Shown here: positions 1 to 13,640 of the stretch, one piece after another
Layout: each line of letters starts with the position of its first letter
How positions within the stretch are numbered: position 1 is the stretch's first letter
Source of the DNA: Callipepla californica brunnescens
Lineage: Eukaryota; Chordata; Aves; Galliformes; Odontophoridae
Assembly: GCA_023055505.1 (NCBI GenBank)
Contig: JALIRH010000094.1
Span: forward strand, 1,055,078-1,119,077
Length of the DNA: 64,000 nt
Direction: 5' to 3'
The notes under the pieces: generated by a model
The model's input: only the letters and a program-made list of their open reading frames with translations
The model's database searches: none
Told to the model about the DNA's origin: nothing
Position numbers and translations under genes: made by a program

Positions 1-2535
1 GCAAAACAAGCAGAGGAGAAACATACATTAAAAAAAACTGTGTAACTTAGGTTATGATAAAAATAGCAAATAGAAAACCAATTATCTATTATCTGAAGGA
101 AGCTGGCCAACAGCAACCTAGAACCCTGTTCCTGAGAAATAAATAGCATTGTAACATGTAGTACATAATTTCAATCACTTCCATTTACATAAGTAACATT
201 GTCCATTCTTAATCTGTAGAAGTATAAAGGAAAATGAATTTCACAAGACAGCCTTTAAAAATTCTTATAAAAAACACAGATCATTCCCATTCTCAATGGA
301 AGAAAAAATCTCCAATGTTCCTAAAAGTTTTTGAAAGAGAAATTTTATCATTGGTAAATTACTCTTCTGTATGAGGAAAAGATAATCTGGATTAAGATCA
401 CTTGCTAAGGGGTCACGTAGTACCCAAATCACATGCTACTAAATGTGTGTGCTAACAGCTCATGTGAGAACTTATGAGTGCTAAATGAAAAGAGAGGCTT
501 GCATGTACTAGTTGCAGATGCAAAGCTACAGACTGTACACATAGAACAACAACTGCTGATAACCCTTATGTGATATATCTGTGACAAGTTGGTGACTGTG
601 GACTACTTCAAATATAGGACTGGTTACACTAAAAGTCTTGAGCTGTCTCATTCCTGTTTAAGCAGGAACAACAATGCAGAGGATTCACTCTTTTTAAAGA
701 TTCTTATGAAGGGCCACGTTTACTTCATCCTCTGATCATTTACTAATTTCAGGGGATGATGCTTACTGAGGCAGTGACATTCAGCAGAGGAAAGTATGTA
801 ACACAAAAGGCCCACCTTACAAGATTGATACTTAGTTTTCAAATTACTCTTTGTCATCTAGGAATGAGGAAATATTGGCATCAATTCTGTTTCAAAAAAC
901 TTTTTCCACATTAAATATTAACTTAATGAAAGCTTGTTAGTGTTGAGAAACATTTACCTTTAATTCACGCAAAAGAAATGGTAACACTTTCAGAAACATT
1001 ACAATCACTTAAAAACAATTCACTCATTCCAAAGTACAAGCTATGTTACACAAGCAAGTTCCTATTTCTGCCTATTTTTGAAGCACTGTTTAGAGAAGAA
1101 ATGGTTGGCATCTATATCAGAAGCATCAGTATAAATGTATAGTCTCCTGTATGCAAACAGTATTTTAGGACTGTTTATCCATTCCCAGCTTTTTAATACT
1201 TACTTTTTCCAGCCCCTCACTCATCCTGTATTTTTGTTAGATATGTGTTTGAATGACTTAGGTGGGAAAAAACCTTAGAGATCATCCAGTTCCAACTCCC
1301 TTGCCATAAGCAGGTTGCCCAGGCCAGATCAGACTGCCTAGGGCCCCATCCAACCTGGCCCTGAATACCTTAAGGGATGGGTATCTGTAACTTCTCTGGA
1401 TAACCTGCACCAATGCTTCATCCCCCACTGAGTGAAAAATTTCCTCCTAACTTCTGATCTTTCTCCTCTTTAAAACCATTCCTCCTTGTTCTATCACTAT
1501 GAGAATGTGTAAAAAGTCAGTCAGTGTTCTGATTATCATCTCTCTTCAGTACTGGAAGGCAGCAATGAGTTCACCCCTCAGCATCCTCCATGGCAAACAA
1601 GCCCAGTTCCCTCAACTTTTCTTCCAAGGAGAGGTGCTCCAGCCCTCTGATCACTTAATGGCTCTCCTCTGGACTCTCTCAAACAGCTTCGTGTCCTTCC
1701 TATGTTGCAAGTCCCAGGCCTGGATGCAGTACCCCAGATGGGGCCTCCAGATTGGGCAGAGCAGAGGGATACAATGACCTCTCTTGTCCTTCTGGCCACT
1801 CATCTTTCAATGCAACCTAGGGTAAAGTTCCAGCAAGCACACACTGCTGTCTCGTGTTGTCTGTCATGCTTCAAGCCAGGAATCAAGACTATATAACTTC
1901 ACAGATTTTTCATTCTTTGTATCTAAACTTGCATACTGGTGAAAAGAACTTGATGGTGAAAAAGCATGTTCAGGTGAGCAGGAAACATACAGTAATAGCC
2001 AGAAAAGAAGCTAAAGAATCAGCAAAACAAAACAGTGTTATACTCCTTCCGCTGCCTCGCCTATTCCTCTGGAAAAAAAAACATATAAGTTTGTATTGTT
2101 TTATTAAATAAAGGACTTAAGTTACATACTATTTTCTCTGATCAAAATCCAGCAATTGAAGAATTTTATGTATCTATGACTAGAACTGCAGCCAAGAAGA
2201 CAGAAAGCCTATGGGAAGAGATCTTTGTTACAAAGATGGTAATGCTATAATAAAGTTAATAGCAAAACTTACTCATAAACCTAAAAGGTGCTTCTTCAAA
2301 CAGCACTATACTGGATATGTAATTTCATTTAAGAACAACTAAAACAATCACAAAATGTCTTCTATGCAACAGTTCTATGTTAATAAACTGAATTCAGCTT
2401 TCAAATAGCCATAGTTTCAATTCAATCATTTTTCTTTCCAACTTAAAATACAGTTGTTGAAAGAATCTCATTGACCATATATATTTAACTTCACATTTTA
2501 GTTAACATTCAAATTGAAATCATTAGCCAACTTAC
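1..2535. other. RFX3 intron downstream of the second coding exon (partial)
   Basis: Intron sequence on the 3' side of the exon at 2536-2633. Apart from the CR1 fragment at 1252-1875 it is AT-rich unique DNA. I looked for the following RFX3 coding exon on the minus strand and did not find it. Confidence 0.8.
1252..1875 (-). mobile_element. CR1 LINE 3' fragment
   Basis: Reading the minus strand gives the C-terminal part of CR1 ORF2 and then the 3' UTR. The 3' UTR lies at the low-coordinate end, where AGATCATCCAGTTCCAACTC is the reverse complement of the conserved CR1 3' region. No intact ORF survives; stops and frameshifts are frequent. The terminal octamer repeats are not preserved, so the extreme 3' end is lost. 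The element lies within an RFX3 intron and is co-oriented with the gene. Confidence 0.9.
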
Positions 2536-2633
2536 ATAGCTCCATTAGTGTAGACTGTGTCACTTCCTTCCACATACTGAACCTGGGTTGGGTAGACATG
2601 CTGTACTTGCTGTACAGTTTGCACTTGCTGCAC
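2536..2633 (-). CDS. RFX3: RFX3 second coding exon
   Basis: This is a 98-nt internal coding exon of RFX3. On the minus strand it is preceded by a pyrimidine-rich acceptor (TTGTTTTCAG) and followed by a GTAAGT donor (exon end GGAGCTAT|GTAAGT). It enters in phase 0 directly after the QQQ of the previous exon and encodes 32 residues plus two bases. It starts VQQVQTVQQVQHVYPTQ and continues through VQYVEGSDTVYTNGA, so the next exon must start in phase 2. The repeated V-Q-Q units continue the Gln-rich activation region. Skipping this exon would shift the frame. The next coding exon is not in the remaining 2.5 kb, so that intron runs off the window. Confidence 0.93.
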
Positions 2634-4791
2634 CTGAAAACAAGAACATCATAAACGAGACACTGTCATAAAAAAAAAAAAAAAGACCAAAGCTTCAGTG
2701 CATTTTCTGGCTTCTAAACAATATGGGAAGTCTCTGTTCTTGTAATTACTAACGCTATGACATAGTAATAGTAAAGAACACTATTGTTTTTACAAAATAC
2801 TTGCATTTTAAGTCTAGTAAAAATAATCTTAACATAGAAAATGCATGTTCATGCAGCACACAATTCAGTGCTGAAGACAGATCTAATTAAAAGACATAAA
2901 AGGATAAAATTAAGCATAATTACTCTTTGAAACAAGGAATTACATTTAGTAAAGAAAAAAGTATCTTTTGTCCACACATATGCCCATTCTTATTCCATTT
3001 AACTCTGAATAACACAAGTATTAATATAGAGCTTAGTGTGCAATAACATACAGCTACAGAGTGCTGCTATAAGTTCAAAAAGAAAGCTCTAGATCAAAAT
3101 AGTTCAGCATTTGTTTAACTGGAGTTAAACAAGGCTTTTTTTGAGTAATGTTTTGACCCTAAGGTACATCTACGGATCAAAAACACCATTCTGAGTAATC
3201 CCAGAATATTAGCACCTACAACACACTGCAAGGAAAGCTGTTTTTAACATTAATGAGGTAAACAAAAAGAAGCAATTAGGTATTATTATTTTCATCTATA
3301 CTGCTAAGGTAGCACGTCTTGCTACCTTATCAATACGCATGTCATCAGACAATTCCTTTCACTTATGTGTCACGTAAAGCAGCATCAGGTTATGCATATT
3401 TCCTGTCCAGTCTTAATTTTTTTATCTTCTACTATAGCAGAGATTAAGAAATACATGTTTCACATGAGCTGTTGTTGAGAGAAGCTGAAGTAAAATGAAT
3501 GAAAGGCTTCATACAATAGCAAATTTTGCAGTAGGAACTGAATGAAGCAAGGAACAATGTACACATTTACGCAATAGATTTAATGTAAACCGTATATAAA
3601 TGACTGCTGCTTTTCTCAGATGTTTTGTTAGGAAGCAACTTCATTGTGATCCATTTGCTCTTGGGAACTGCAAACACTAGATGTTTGGGTCTCTCATCCA
3701 CGTGATGGATCATTTCACAAAGCTCATTAAGAATATCTTCATTTTAATACCTTAACTCCACAATAATCTAAAGAGTTTTAAAATAATCATGAATTTCATA
3801 GCATATTACAGTATTGACTCAGATTTTGAAAGGAAAATCTAGACTTTCACATGAAGTCTTTCTTAGTATGGTATCAAAACCTGAACTGTAAGTGTTTTGA
3901 GTCCAGCTTTACTAGCATAATAGAAATGGTGAGGCACTGTATGATGGTTAAGCTACATATTTAAAGTTACAGCTTTCTGATTTGTCAAATAAATCATTAT
4001 ATAATCGGCATATAAACCTGAAATACAAACTCTCCACTTCAAAAACAAGGCTTTAAGAATATTTCTGAATATAAAGGTAAAATGTTTATGTGCTTCACTG
4101 TGAGACACATATGCCACAGATCACGATGGTTTCAAAGCCTAACTACAAAACTCTTCTTTTAGGGTATTTCAAGCTCTACAATTACCTGCAATTAATGGGA
4201 GACTGATCAGAGCAATAAACTATCAGAATGTGGAGAAAATACGGAGAAAATATCTTAAAAGCAGGCTTTGTTCTTAGAACCAGTAATTCATCACCAGTTA
4301 CATAGTGGATTTATTCCATTTTCTGTCCCAGCAGTACAGTTATGGAAACATGGAAAATTATACCATTATCAACATCTTTCCATTCAACCTCTCCCAAAAA
4401 ACATTTCACTGCCTACTCATATGCACTGAACGTGGCTTACTCCCTATGAAAAAACAACAACAACAAAACACTACTGTGTTATATTAATAAAAGCAATCTA
4501 TTTTCTTCCCACAACCTGCTTACTATATATGTAAACTATTAAAAACTTCCTGTCAGCAAATGCAGGACATGTTCCCATTCTGCACAAGCTACTAGATTCT
4601 TATTATATAAGAATATAATACTCTTGGATGCAAGCTGCTACCATTTCAAAATCTGTGGATACAGCACCGTGCAAGACCACTACCATAGCAAAGACAGGAT
4701 ATTGCAGAGAGGAAGACTGCAGAAAATAAAGAAGGTTTCAAAGCTTAGCATCTATTAAATTATCATTATATATTAAGAAACTTAAAATTTT

Positions 4792-4899
4792 CAGAACTTG
4801 TTTAATTTATGATTTTGAGGGAAAAAAACAAAAAACAACCCAACCCAGAACTTGTTTAATTTATGATTTTGAGGGAAAAAAACAAAAAACAACCCAAAC
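4792..4899. repeat. Two-copy 54-bp tandem duplication
   Basis: Copy 1 is 4792-4845 and copy 2 is 4846-4899. Each starts CAGAACTTGTTTAATTTATG and ends in an A-rich CAACCCAA stretch. By eye they differ at one base near the end, which implies a recent duplication. Confidence 0.95.
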
Positions 4900-5463
4900 A
4901 GTTATAAAATAAAATATAAAAGATGTTTTAAATTACAAACTTTCACAATTTTTTGCATACACTACCTCTTAAATATCACACTATCCATTATCTATTAGCC
5001 TAATAATCAAATACTACCATTATTACTACTACCTGCTTAGACAAATAAAATAACAATATTTCAGAGTGTTTGAACTGTGCTAATCAAAATACCTTATTTT
5101 CTTTTGTAGATCTAAGCGTTTTGCTTCAGTTTCTCTGAAACTCAGTACTGCTCAAGTTAAACTGATTCTGTTGCCAAACGAAGATTTAGTTACTACAATG
5201 TCTTGCAGAGTATACACCTATGACTTTCCATATCTTGTGGTTTTTAAATATTTTTCCTGTCAAGGAAGTGATCTATAGAGTGGCTTTGCTTATGAAAGTT
5301 CTATGGAGCTGAAAATCTTTGTTAGACAATACTTACAATTCCACTTTTATTTCCTGTTTAACTTCATTAGGGGAAAAATGTTTCCAGGGGAGTTACATTA
5401 ATTTAAGTGCCTCTGTATTATTATCTTGTCTTTACGCCTTGGGAAAGGAAGAAATCAAATGCA

Positions 5464-5513
5464 TACATATATATTTGTATATTTATATATATATTTATAT
5501 ATATATATAAATA
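5464..5513. repeat. AT-rich microsatellite
   Basis: Interrupted (TA)n tract with TTTATA spacers, likely length-polymorphic. A second, less regular TAAATA-type tract lies at 8780-8842. Confidence 0.9.
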
Positions 5514-7082
5514 TACTCTCTTAGGGTATAAAAGTATCTTAGAGGAATTTACCTAGGGGGTCACAAACCACCACAGAAAAAAAACAAAAACATCACTGTC
5601 TATATAAAATGTAAAAAAAAAAAAAATCTAGCCATGGGAATTGTTACCATTCAGCTAGAGAAGAGAATATTAACTGGCTGGCATAGGAAATAATGAGTTA
5701 AATAAGGTCAAACGGTGGATCATTCATTCCTCTTGCTTCAGTGATTCTAGCCTGAAATAACTGGAACAGGATTAGAAGTAAGCAGCTGAAATGGTCCAGG
5801 AGAGCACAAGGAGAATGAAAACCTATTTCAATGTGTAATTACAATCACTAGTTGAAGAAAAATAAATTATATTCTTAATTACAAATTCTCAAAGGAACAA
5901 ATGAGTGAGTTAGTTATATTGTATTTACGAGAATTTGTCAACAAAAGAAAGTGAATAAAAGCATACTGAAATGCAGAAAATACTTTTAAGAATAAAGGAA
6001 ATTCAGGAGAGAATTTTGATGAAGTGCTGATGTTCAAAGCACTAGTGAACAAAGAGTAGAAAATCAGAGTGAAATATATGAGGAATTTTAAACATTATTT
6101 TAAAGAGAACATATTCACAGTGCATATGCAAATACCTGTATATGCATTATTTTCTATCCTTAGCTACAAAAATAATTGTCTGGAATCCTTTTGGCAAACA
6201 AAATATAAATAGCATATGCTGTAATATTCTAAGCACGTTCATATGTATATAATGCTTAATGTGAGCTTGTGATTATGTGTCTCTTATGCTGAGCATGATT
6301 TTGCATTAAGACTAATTTTGATTAGAAGAAGTCTACATCTTGAGTTTAATGAAACAATTACCTCATGAGGTGATGGCCATAGTGAATGTTGACTACAACA
6401 ATTGCTTTGTTCAACTTTAGCTGCACTGATATACTTTTACAAAAGATTGATTATATGATTACTTTTGCTTTATTTCTCCAATCCCTCTACTTTACATGGT
6501 GTAAAATAAAAAGTGCAGTTAATTTTTAATCTTTATAAATTTGCTGCTCTGTGCTAGAGTGCCTGACAAAAAAGCAATGATATGTTAATGAAAAATCCCC
6601 ATGTTTGAAGAAGAGACTGAGAAAATTCCTCCAAATATTAAGACAGAATGTAATTACACTCTCAACACTTTGGTCTTAGCCCTGATGCTTTTTACTTAAA
6701 CTTAAGCGTTTCTGTCCTGCCACCATTCTCCTTCATCATACTTAACAAGTAAGCTGCCGTGCTGCACAACTGCCACCACTGCAGTATTGACTAAAATGTA
6801 ATCTAAGATTTTTAGTAGTCAAATTTTTATTTTTTTCTGTTTTGGAGTTCCATAGTAGGGTTCTATGAGATTCATATTTATACTAGCTATGTGAAAATTA
6901 GGCATTTGTTTTAGCTGAAAATATCAGAAAGTACTCTTTTGCTCAAAAAACACAATGCTTCAATACAGCTGTAGAGGAGAAAGGGAGAAAGGCACTTATT
7001 CCATCCGTACGCAGTTGGTTCTTATTCTGGGACACAATTTTACATTTGCAAAAAATATAACATAGCTACATACAACATAATT

Positions 7083-8013
7083 TGAAGAGTGGTATCCCTC
7101 ATGCATCTGTATTAAGACCAATGCCCTTTAATATCTTAATCGATGACATCAACACTGGGATTGAGTGAACCCTCATCAAGTTTGTAGATGACACATAACT
7201 GTGTGGTGTGGTTGACATCTCAGAGGGTTGGGATGCCATCCTGAGAGACCTAGACAGGCTTGAGCAGTGGGTCCAAGTGAAATTCAAAAGGTTCAACAAA
7301 GTGCAAGGTCTTACACCTAGGTCGCAACAACTCCTACTATCAGTACAAGCTGGAGGAGGAAAGGATGGACCACAGTCCTGCTGCAAAGGACCTGGCAACC
7401 TGGATACAAGATGGCAATGTGCACTCACAGTCCAGAAAACCAACCACAGCCTGGACTTCACCAAGAGAAGTAGGGACAGCAGATCGAGGGAGGTGTTTCT
7501 GCCCCTCTATTCCGTGCTGGTGAGATCACACCTGGAGATCTGTGTCCATGTGTGGAGTCCCCAGTACAGGAGAGACATAGACCTGTTGGGAGTATGCCCA
7601 GAGGAGGGCCGCAAGAATGATCCAAAGGATGGAACACCTCCCTATAATGACAGGCTAAGAGAGCTGGGGCTGCTCAGCCTGGAGAAGAAAAGGCTCCAGG
7701 AAGACCTTTCAGTATCTAAAGGGGAGCAATAAGAAAGGATAGACTTCAGCAGCGACTGTTCTGATAGGTCAGGGGGAAATGGTTTCAAACTATAAGCAGG
7801 GAGACTGAGATTGGATAGAAAAATAAGGTTTTTATGATACAAGTTGTGAGGTATTGGATCAGGTTGCCCAGAGAGGTGATGGATGTGCCATCCACAGAGA
7901 CATTCAATGTCAGGCTGGATGGGGCTCTGAGCAACTTGATCAAGCTGGAAAGGAGTTGTACTAGGTGACTTTTTAGAGTCCCTTTGAACTCAAACAATTT
8001 TATGATTCTGTGG
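7083..8013 (+). mobile_element. CR1 LINE, reverse transcriptase end plus 3' UTR
   Basis: Plus-strand CR1 beginning in the palm of the reverse transcriptase. The active-site motif FVDD is readable at 7181-7192, just after a degenerate VPHASVLRPM segment. The C-terminal ORF2 region follows, with an open stretch of 174 codons at 7208-7732. The 3' UTR ends in ATTTTATGATTCTGTGGTTC, the avian CR1 terminal octamer repeat in decayed form. The copy is 5'-truncated, as is usual for CR1, and is antisense to RFX3 inside its intron. Stops and frameshifts show it is dead. Confidence 0.92.
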
Positions 8014-10608
8014 TTCTCTGATATCTTCTGAACATGAAAAAAAAACACGATACCATGACAATAACTCCAAATTTATATTTATATGAGATGACATTTAAGC
8101 ATGGTGTATAAGATGGAATGCAGATGTTAGAAAGAAGGACTTTACCAGAAAAAAATGAAATATTAGGTATGCCTGTATTATTAACTTAAAAAAAAAAATC
8201 TAAGGTGGCATAATCACTAAGAACTGTTGATAACTAAAAATACAAATGAAAATACAGAAGTTTCAGTATCCACCACATTGTTGTAGATAGACAAGTGCAC
8301 GTTACAGTATCTAGAACAAAGAAAGATTCAAAAAATGACCTATTGTTATAAGAAATAATATTCATATAAACATGTAATCTGAATGTGAATATCCATGTAT
8401 CTATACTGTGGAAAGAGCTGATACTATTATTATCAAATATGTCTTATAAGCCATAGGATATTCCTTTTTTTAATTCTATAACTTCCTATTTCCCAATGGC
8501 ACACCATGCTTATATTTTCACTCTTCCCCTCACTGCACCTATGCATCATTTAAATTATGAATTTACAGAGAAAACATCAGGAATTTTATTTCCTTTTTCT
8601 CTAAACAGGTATCTCCCACGTACTGTGTTTTAATTACTGCAATACAGTTTTCATTGTCTGTTCCACATGTTCATTTCCAATTTGATCCCTGCAGTATTTC
8701 ACAAGAAACTTTCTTGGCTCAGATGATCTACTTATCTTTCTTTTTTGAAACATTATGCTGATTCTTACTGTTAGAGATACCTAAAATATGTAAATATAAA
8801 TATAAATAAATATAAAAAAATATATATAAATATATAAATATGTAACACAAACACAAAGAAAAACACTTCAAAATACCACTGGAATATGGAATTAAAAGGG
8901 AATACTCTGAACCAGTAGTACAAAATGAAGGAGATGTAGCAACTGACAGTTTTACAAACTTGATTACTGCAATTAGAATAAATCTGTTTCCTGTACCCAC
9001 TAAGCCCTAATCAAGCAAGGGAAGAAAACCCTCATCCACTCCTTGAATTATATGTTTTGACATGAGTATAACACTGATAAATTGGAATAATATCAGAGAA
9101 GATACACAGGGTACGTGATATAAATAAACGCATTAGTAACGTGGGAAAATATAGAGCCAAATATATTCTTTAAGTTTTCAGAAAAGTAGTAATTTTGCAG
9201 AAGTGAGGTTTATAAACATCAAAGTCAAACTCATTCTATATCTTTGTGAAAAAAAAAAAAGTAAAGAAGAATCTATCTTTACAATTCAATTAATACAACA
9301 ATTAGAATTAAGGAAGTTATACATGCCACTAACTAGTTACCAATCTCACATCACATCGATCAGATCTATAAATTGATCAAATTCAACATGCAAATTTGGC
9401 TATCATAAACGTATCATATTTGATTAAACTGACAACTATGTATAACTACTATATAGCCAGCCATTTCTTATCTCAAAAGCTGAAATACAGAAGTAACAAA
9501 CAGCAAGTCACATGAATTACATTCAGTAAACATCTGTCATAACACAATAACATAAAAACATGACAGATTATATAGATCATGTTTCATAGGAAAAAAATGT
9601 CCTATACTTCACAGAGCTTAAAAAATAAGTAACTAATCACACAAAATCTCCTGCAAAGGTTTCAGAGTTCACGCATCATGAGAGCATCAAATAAAGACTA
9701 ACATACTAATAAAAAGTCTTTATTTTAACGGATGTTATCAACATTCTAATGTTAAGAGAGTAGTATTTTTAGAACTATACTTGATAAAATGCTGAAAAAT
9801 CAATTTAGAGAACAGACTACACTATTTAATAAATTATGTCATGTTTTCATATTGGTGATTCTGAAATTGTCAAGTCAACTTTTGATGAAGACTAATATCA
9901 GGAATCACTCAGATCACCTGCCACATGGATCACTAATTTCTGTGTAATCAGGAAAAATCTTGTATAACAGTTAAGGCTTTCATATTTAGTACTATTTTCA
10001 ACCTTCTAACTTTTCTTTTTCCCTCCTGTTTTCATCTGCTTGTGGGCACTGTACGTGATGTGAGGGGCATGAGCTGTACTGGCTGTTACATGAGGTCTTG
10101 CTACTTTTCTGGCACACGCATATAATGAATTACATATTGTCATACCACAAATACTTTCAAGACAATGTGTAAAGATCTGCAGTGAACCTAGACTAGAGAT
10201 GCATATTTACATTTACATTGCACTTGCTTGGAACTGCAAATTAAAGAAGAAATCGTATAACCAGCAGTACGATAAATATATTATATAAAGGCGTAAATGT
10301 AAATTTAAGTTCAGTAATATAAATCTTATTTCTATGAGTTATTCCATAAATTATACAATAATCTGCTGCCAGAATCCCATGGAGTATTACTAGTACTTGT
10401 CAGATGCTTTAGTATAGAGAACAGACCCTGAAAACATCTTGCCCTCCTAGGTAGCTGCTTTAATTCCAGTAAAATATAATCATGAAAGCAGTGCAAAACA
10501 GTACATTTAGCAGCCTGCAACAAAATCATGTTCAAAATCATGTCCTACACTGTGAAGAACTATCCCTCCTGAATTTTTTTTATCTTCTCAAAGCTAAGAG
10601 CCACCTAC

Positions 10609-10733
10609 CTGTTGCTGAACTGGTACTTGCTGTACTACCTGCGTGGGCACTGCTGCCTGGCCAGCCACAGATGTCTGTAAAGTCACAGTTGAACCTGTAT
10701 CCGACCCAGCCTCTGATGTCTGCATCGTGGTCT
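10609..10733 (-). CDS. RFX3: RFX3 first coding exon (start codon exon)
   Basis: This exon encodes the N-terminus of RFX3, the nuclear winged-helix transcription factor that binds X-box DNA and drives ciliogenesis genes. On the minus strand, a TTTTACTCAG acceptor is followed by 8 nt of 5' UTR (AGACCACG) and then ATG at 10725-10723, with an A at -3. It then encodes 39 codons beginning MQTSEAGSDTGSTV and ending VVQQVPVQQQ, and stops at a CAG|GTAGGT donor. The 117 coding bases end in phase 0. The Gln/Val/Thr-rich composition matches the known RFX3 N-terminal activation region; the DNA-binding and dimerisation domains are encoded by later exons outside the window. The reading continues exactly into the exon at 2536-2633. 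The family is recognised from memory of the vertebrate protein. The other RFX paralogs with similar N-termini (RFX1, RFX2) fit less well. Confidence 0.93.
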
Positions 10734-13640
10734 CTGAGTAAAATTAAGAAGCAAAATTAAAAGGTTAATGCATCTATTCATTTTATTATTTTGGCACTTA
10801 CTATAACACACTACTTTGGGGTTTTGTTACCGTGTTTGGATTTTAAAATTAGTTAGTATCAACCTTGGTGTTAGCTAGAAGGCTTTTCCCCTACTATCAC
10901 ATAAACTACATTTTTTGTTTGTTTATTTAATCTTAGTATCAACTTACTTACATCCAGAATGTCTTCTATTTACATATGCAGAAATATCTCACTTAGATAT
11001 CTGAGTTTTGTCACTTTGGGAACAACTCAGCAGAGGCTTCTCTAAACTCGTAGATAAATGGTTAATATTCAAATCTTTATTTTCTGTCTTCCTGAATTAC
11101 ACGAAAAAGCCTACATGAAATTCCAAGCTAAACTAACAGACTGCAGAGTGAAAGGATATAATATGGAAAGAAGACTCTGAAAAGCATGTAATGAGTCACA
11201 GTGAAAAAGAATTCAAATAACCTTCAGTATAAAGTATTAAATCAATAATTGTACTTGAAATTCTGAGAAGAAGAAACTCATTGCCAAAGAAACAATACAG
11301 AAGTATATATGTAGTACAAAAACAGCAAGAACTGTGACAATGACATTTTAAAGGGAACAACTGGAATCTGGATTCAACATGAAAATAGTAAGAGAGAAAG
11401 AAAATGCCTTACAAAGAAAACTTACTATCAAAAAGACAACTGAGGAAGACTTTTGCTCCAGAGAGAATAACTTTGGGTTTCCTCAATTTTACACAGCAGA
11501 AATAGCAATACAACTGACTGGAAGGCAAATCAACATTAAATGAAAATCAGGAAGTAGACTAAAAAAATAACTGCAGTGGGTTATTAACCAGTAGAAATGA
11601 TAACAAGATGAGGCATTTACTTCATTGTCTAATACCTTCAAAACAGAAGCCTGTGTACTTCTGTGAAGGATTACAGTAAACAAACACAAAATAGTAGTCT
11701 CTAACCTAAATGCTATCCAAAAATCTTGTCTTAATCCCTATTAATCTATGCTAGTTCCAGTATATTTTGTCAAGCTGAGGACCAGTATCTCTGGAAGTTA
11801 GCAGTGTTACAATCCACACTAAAATAAGCTCCCATGAAAAATCTACAAATATTTAGAACACCATTAGCTGATTTTTTGCTTAACTGTATAGGTACAGATA
11901 GCTGGTAGGGAAGCAAGTATCCTTTAATCTCTCCACAAAAAGAAAACCTACAATATTTTCTGAAACAAAACCCATCACCAAAAATGCAAGGACTCAGAAG
12001 CATACTAATTCATAATAGGAAGAAGTCATCATTGCACAACAAAACCTAGAAAACTGCTCAGAAAATTCAATATTTTCTTTGCTTGACTACTGAATTAGCT
12101 ACAAAAACAGATCTTGCTTCCAAGGCTATGTTCCAAAGTAGTTCAACCTGATTTAAAGCCAGGTTTTTGCAGTCTCTCCCCATGACTCACTGTGCATGCA
12201 AATGTAGTTTGCCCAGGAAATAGGCATATCAATTTGGCATGGCATAAGGAAGAGAGATAGGACCCTGCCAGTTGGGAAGAACATTGGCTTAAACTTTGTG
12301 AATCCATGCCTATGGTACATGACAGATTAAAGTGCTTTTGAAATATTCAGACTGAAAAACTGATGAACAGACTTGTCTGAAACTATTCTCAAAGTTACTA
12401 TGATGTCTGACCTCTATACTTCTTCACAGCAAGTCTGGCAAAAACTAGAATATGGAAAGAAACCAGACTCCACAGATGACTACTGAAATGTTAAAAATCC
12501 TAATTAAATAAGGACTTAAAATTCCAATTAAATATGGGTGTCCTCAGGATAAATGCATTTACTGTGGAAGAGCAATTCCATCCTTTTTTTTTGGTGTGTG
12601 TTTAGAAAATGCAATATAAAATCCAAAATAAAATTATTTAATTTAAAGAACAACATCACATTTCACATATCAGAATATCCTAACTGAACAATATTAGCAA
12701 GGGCAGTCACCTTACAGTAATACAGTCTAGGAAGAAAATGCTGTTTTCCAATGCAATCATTTTTAAAGTTAGTTGTAGATGCACAAACTCAAAGTGCCCC
12801 GCACTGCAAATAAACTTAGTTAAGAATTATAGAACTACTTTTTGCAAACAAAGGCAAAAAGGGAACTCATGTTTTATATATATATGCATAGACTTATCTA
12901 TGGAAATATTATACATGGTACTGATCATCACAACTTCTGAAGAGCGACACAGCACATTACAGCACAATGGTACAGCAAGTGTTTTTGGGGGTTACTATAA
13001 CATAAAAAAAGTCATAACAATAACAACATTCCTAATGGAATACTAATGAGCATTTTAGCTTTAACATTTTACTTATCTTTTACTTATACAACGTAACCAT
13101 TGTCTAAATTGAACAATTCAAGTTTTATTTAGTTCTTGCTCAGCAAGACACTGCAAATAAGAAAAAAAACTAAGAAGTTTGAAATTCGTAGAAGCAGAAA
13201 AGTAATGAAACATGCTGTTACAGGAAACTGTGAGCTTCAATTTGCATTTAATACACTTACAGATGACCTTTCAAGTACTAAAGCCAAAGATTTTAGTACA
13301 GAAACATTCTTATTACTTAGAAAGCAAAGATGACTATTAGCAAAAACTGATTTTTTTGGTATTGAAATTATTTTGAAAAGAAAAATTATTCCTATTTTGC
13401 ATCTTCATTAGGAAGAAAGAGTGAACAATCAAAAAGAACTAAAACACATTATTTCCTAACACCTTTTAGTGTTACTTGTAATTACATGTTGTTTTCCCAG
13501 TTACAGTGTACAAACATGTCAATCACTGGAAGGGAGGAAGAGTGCTAACTATATTCCAATATCATTATGACTGATAAGAAGCTGTTCCATATTGCCACAT
13601 TTATGTTAATTACCACATAACATCTCAGAGACAGGACTTG
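10734..13640. other. Upstream RFX3 intron, no recognisable element
   Basis: AT-rich sequence immediately upstream (transcriptionally) of the start-codon exon. The acceptor and polypyrimidine region abut 10733. I see no coding exon, repeat or RNA gene here. Confidence 0.6.

Larger units (their letters stand above)
2634..10608. other. RFX3 intron between the two coding exons
   Basis: A 7,975-bp intron on the minus strand, GT at the 10608 side and AG at the 2634 side. It holds a 54-bp tandem duplication (4792-4899), an AT microsatellite (5464-5513), a TAAATA-rich tract (8780-8842) and one antisense CR1 copy (7083-8013). I see no coding potential in the rest. Confidence 0.85.

Noticed and set aside
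7208..7732. 174-codon open frame as a host gene
   Set aside because: It starts just after the CR1 RT active site and reads CR1 ORF2 C-terminal sequence.
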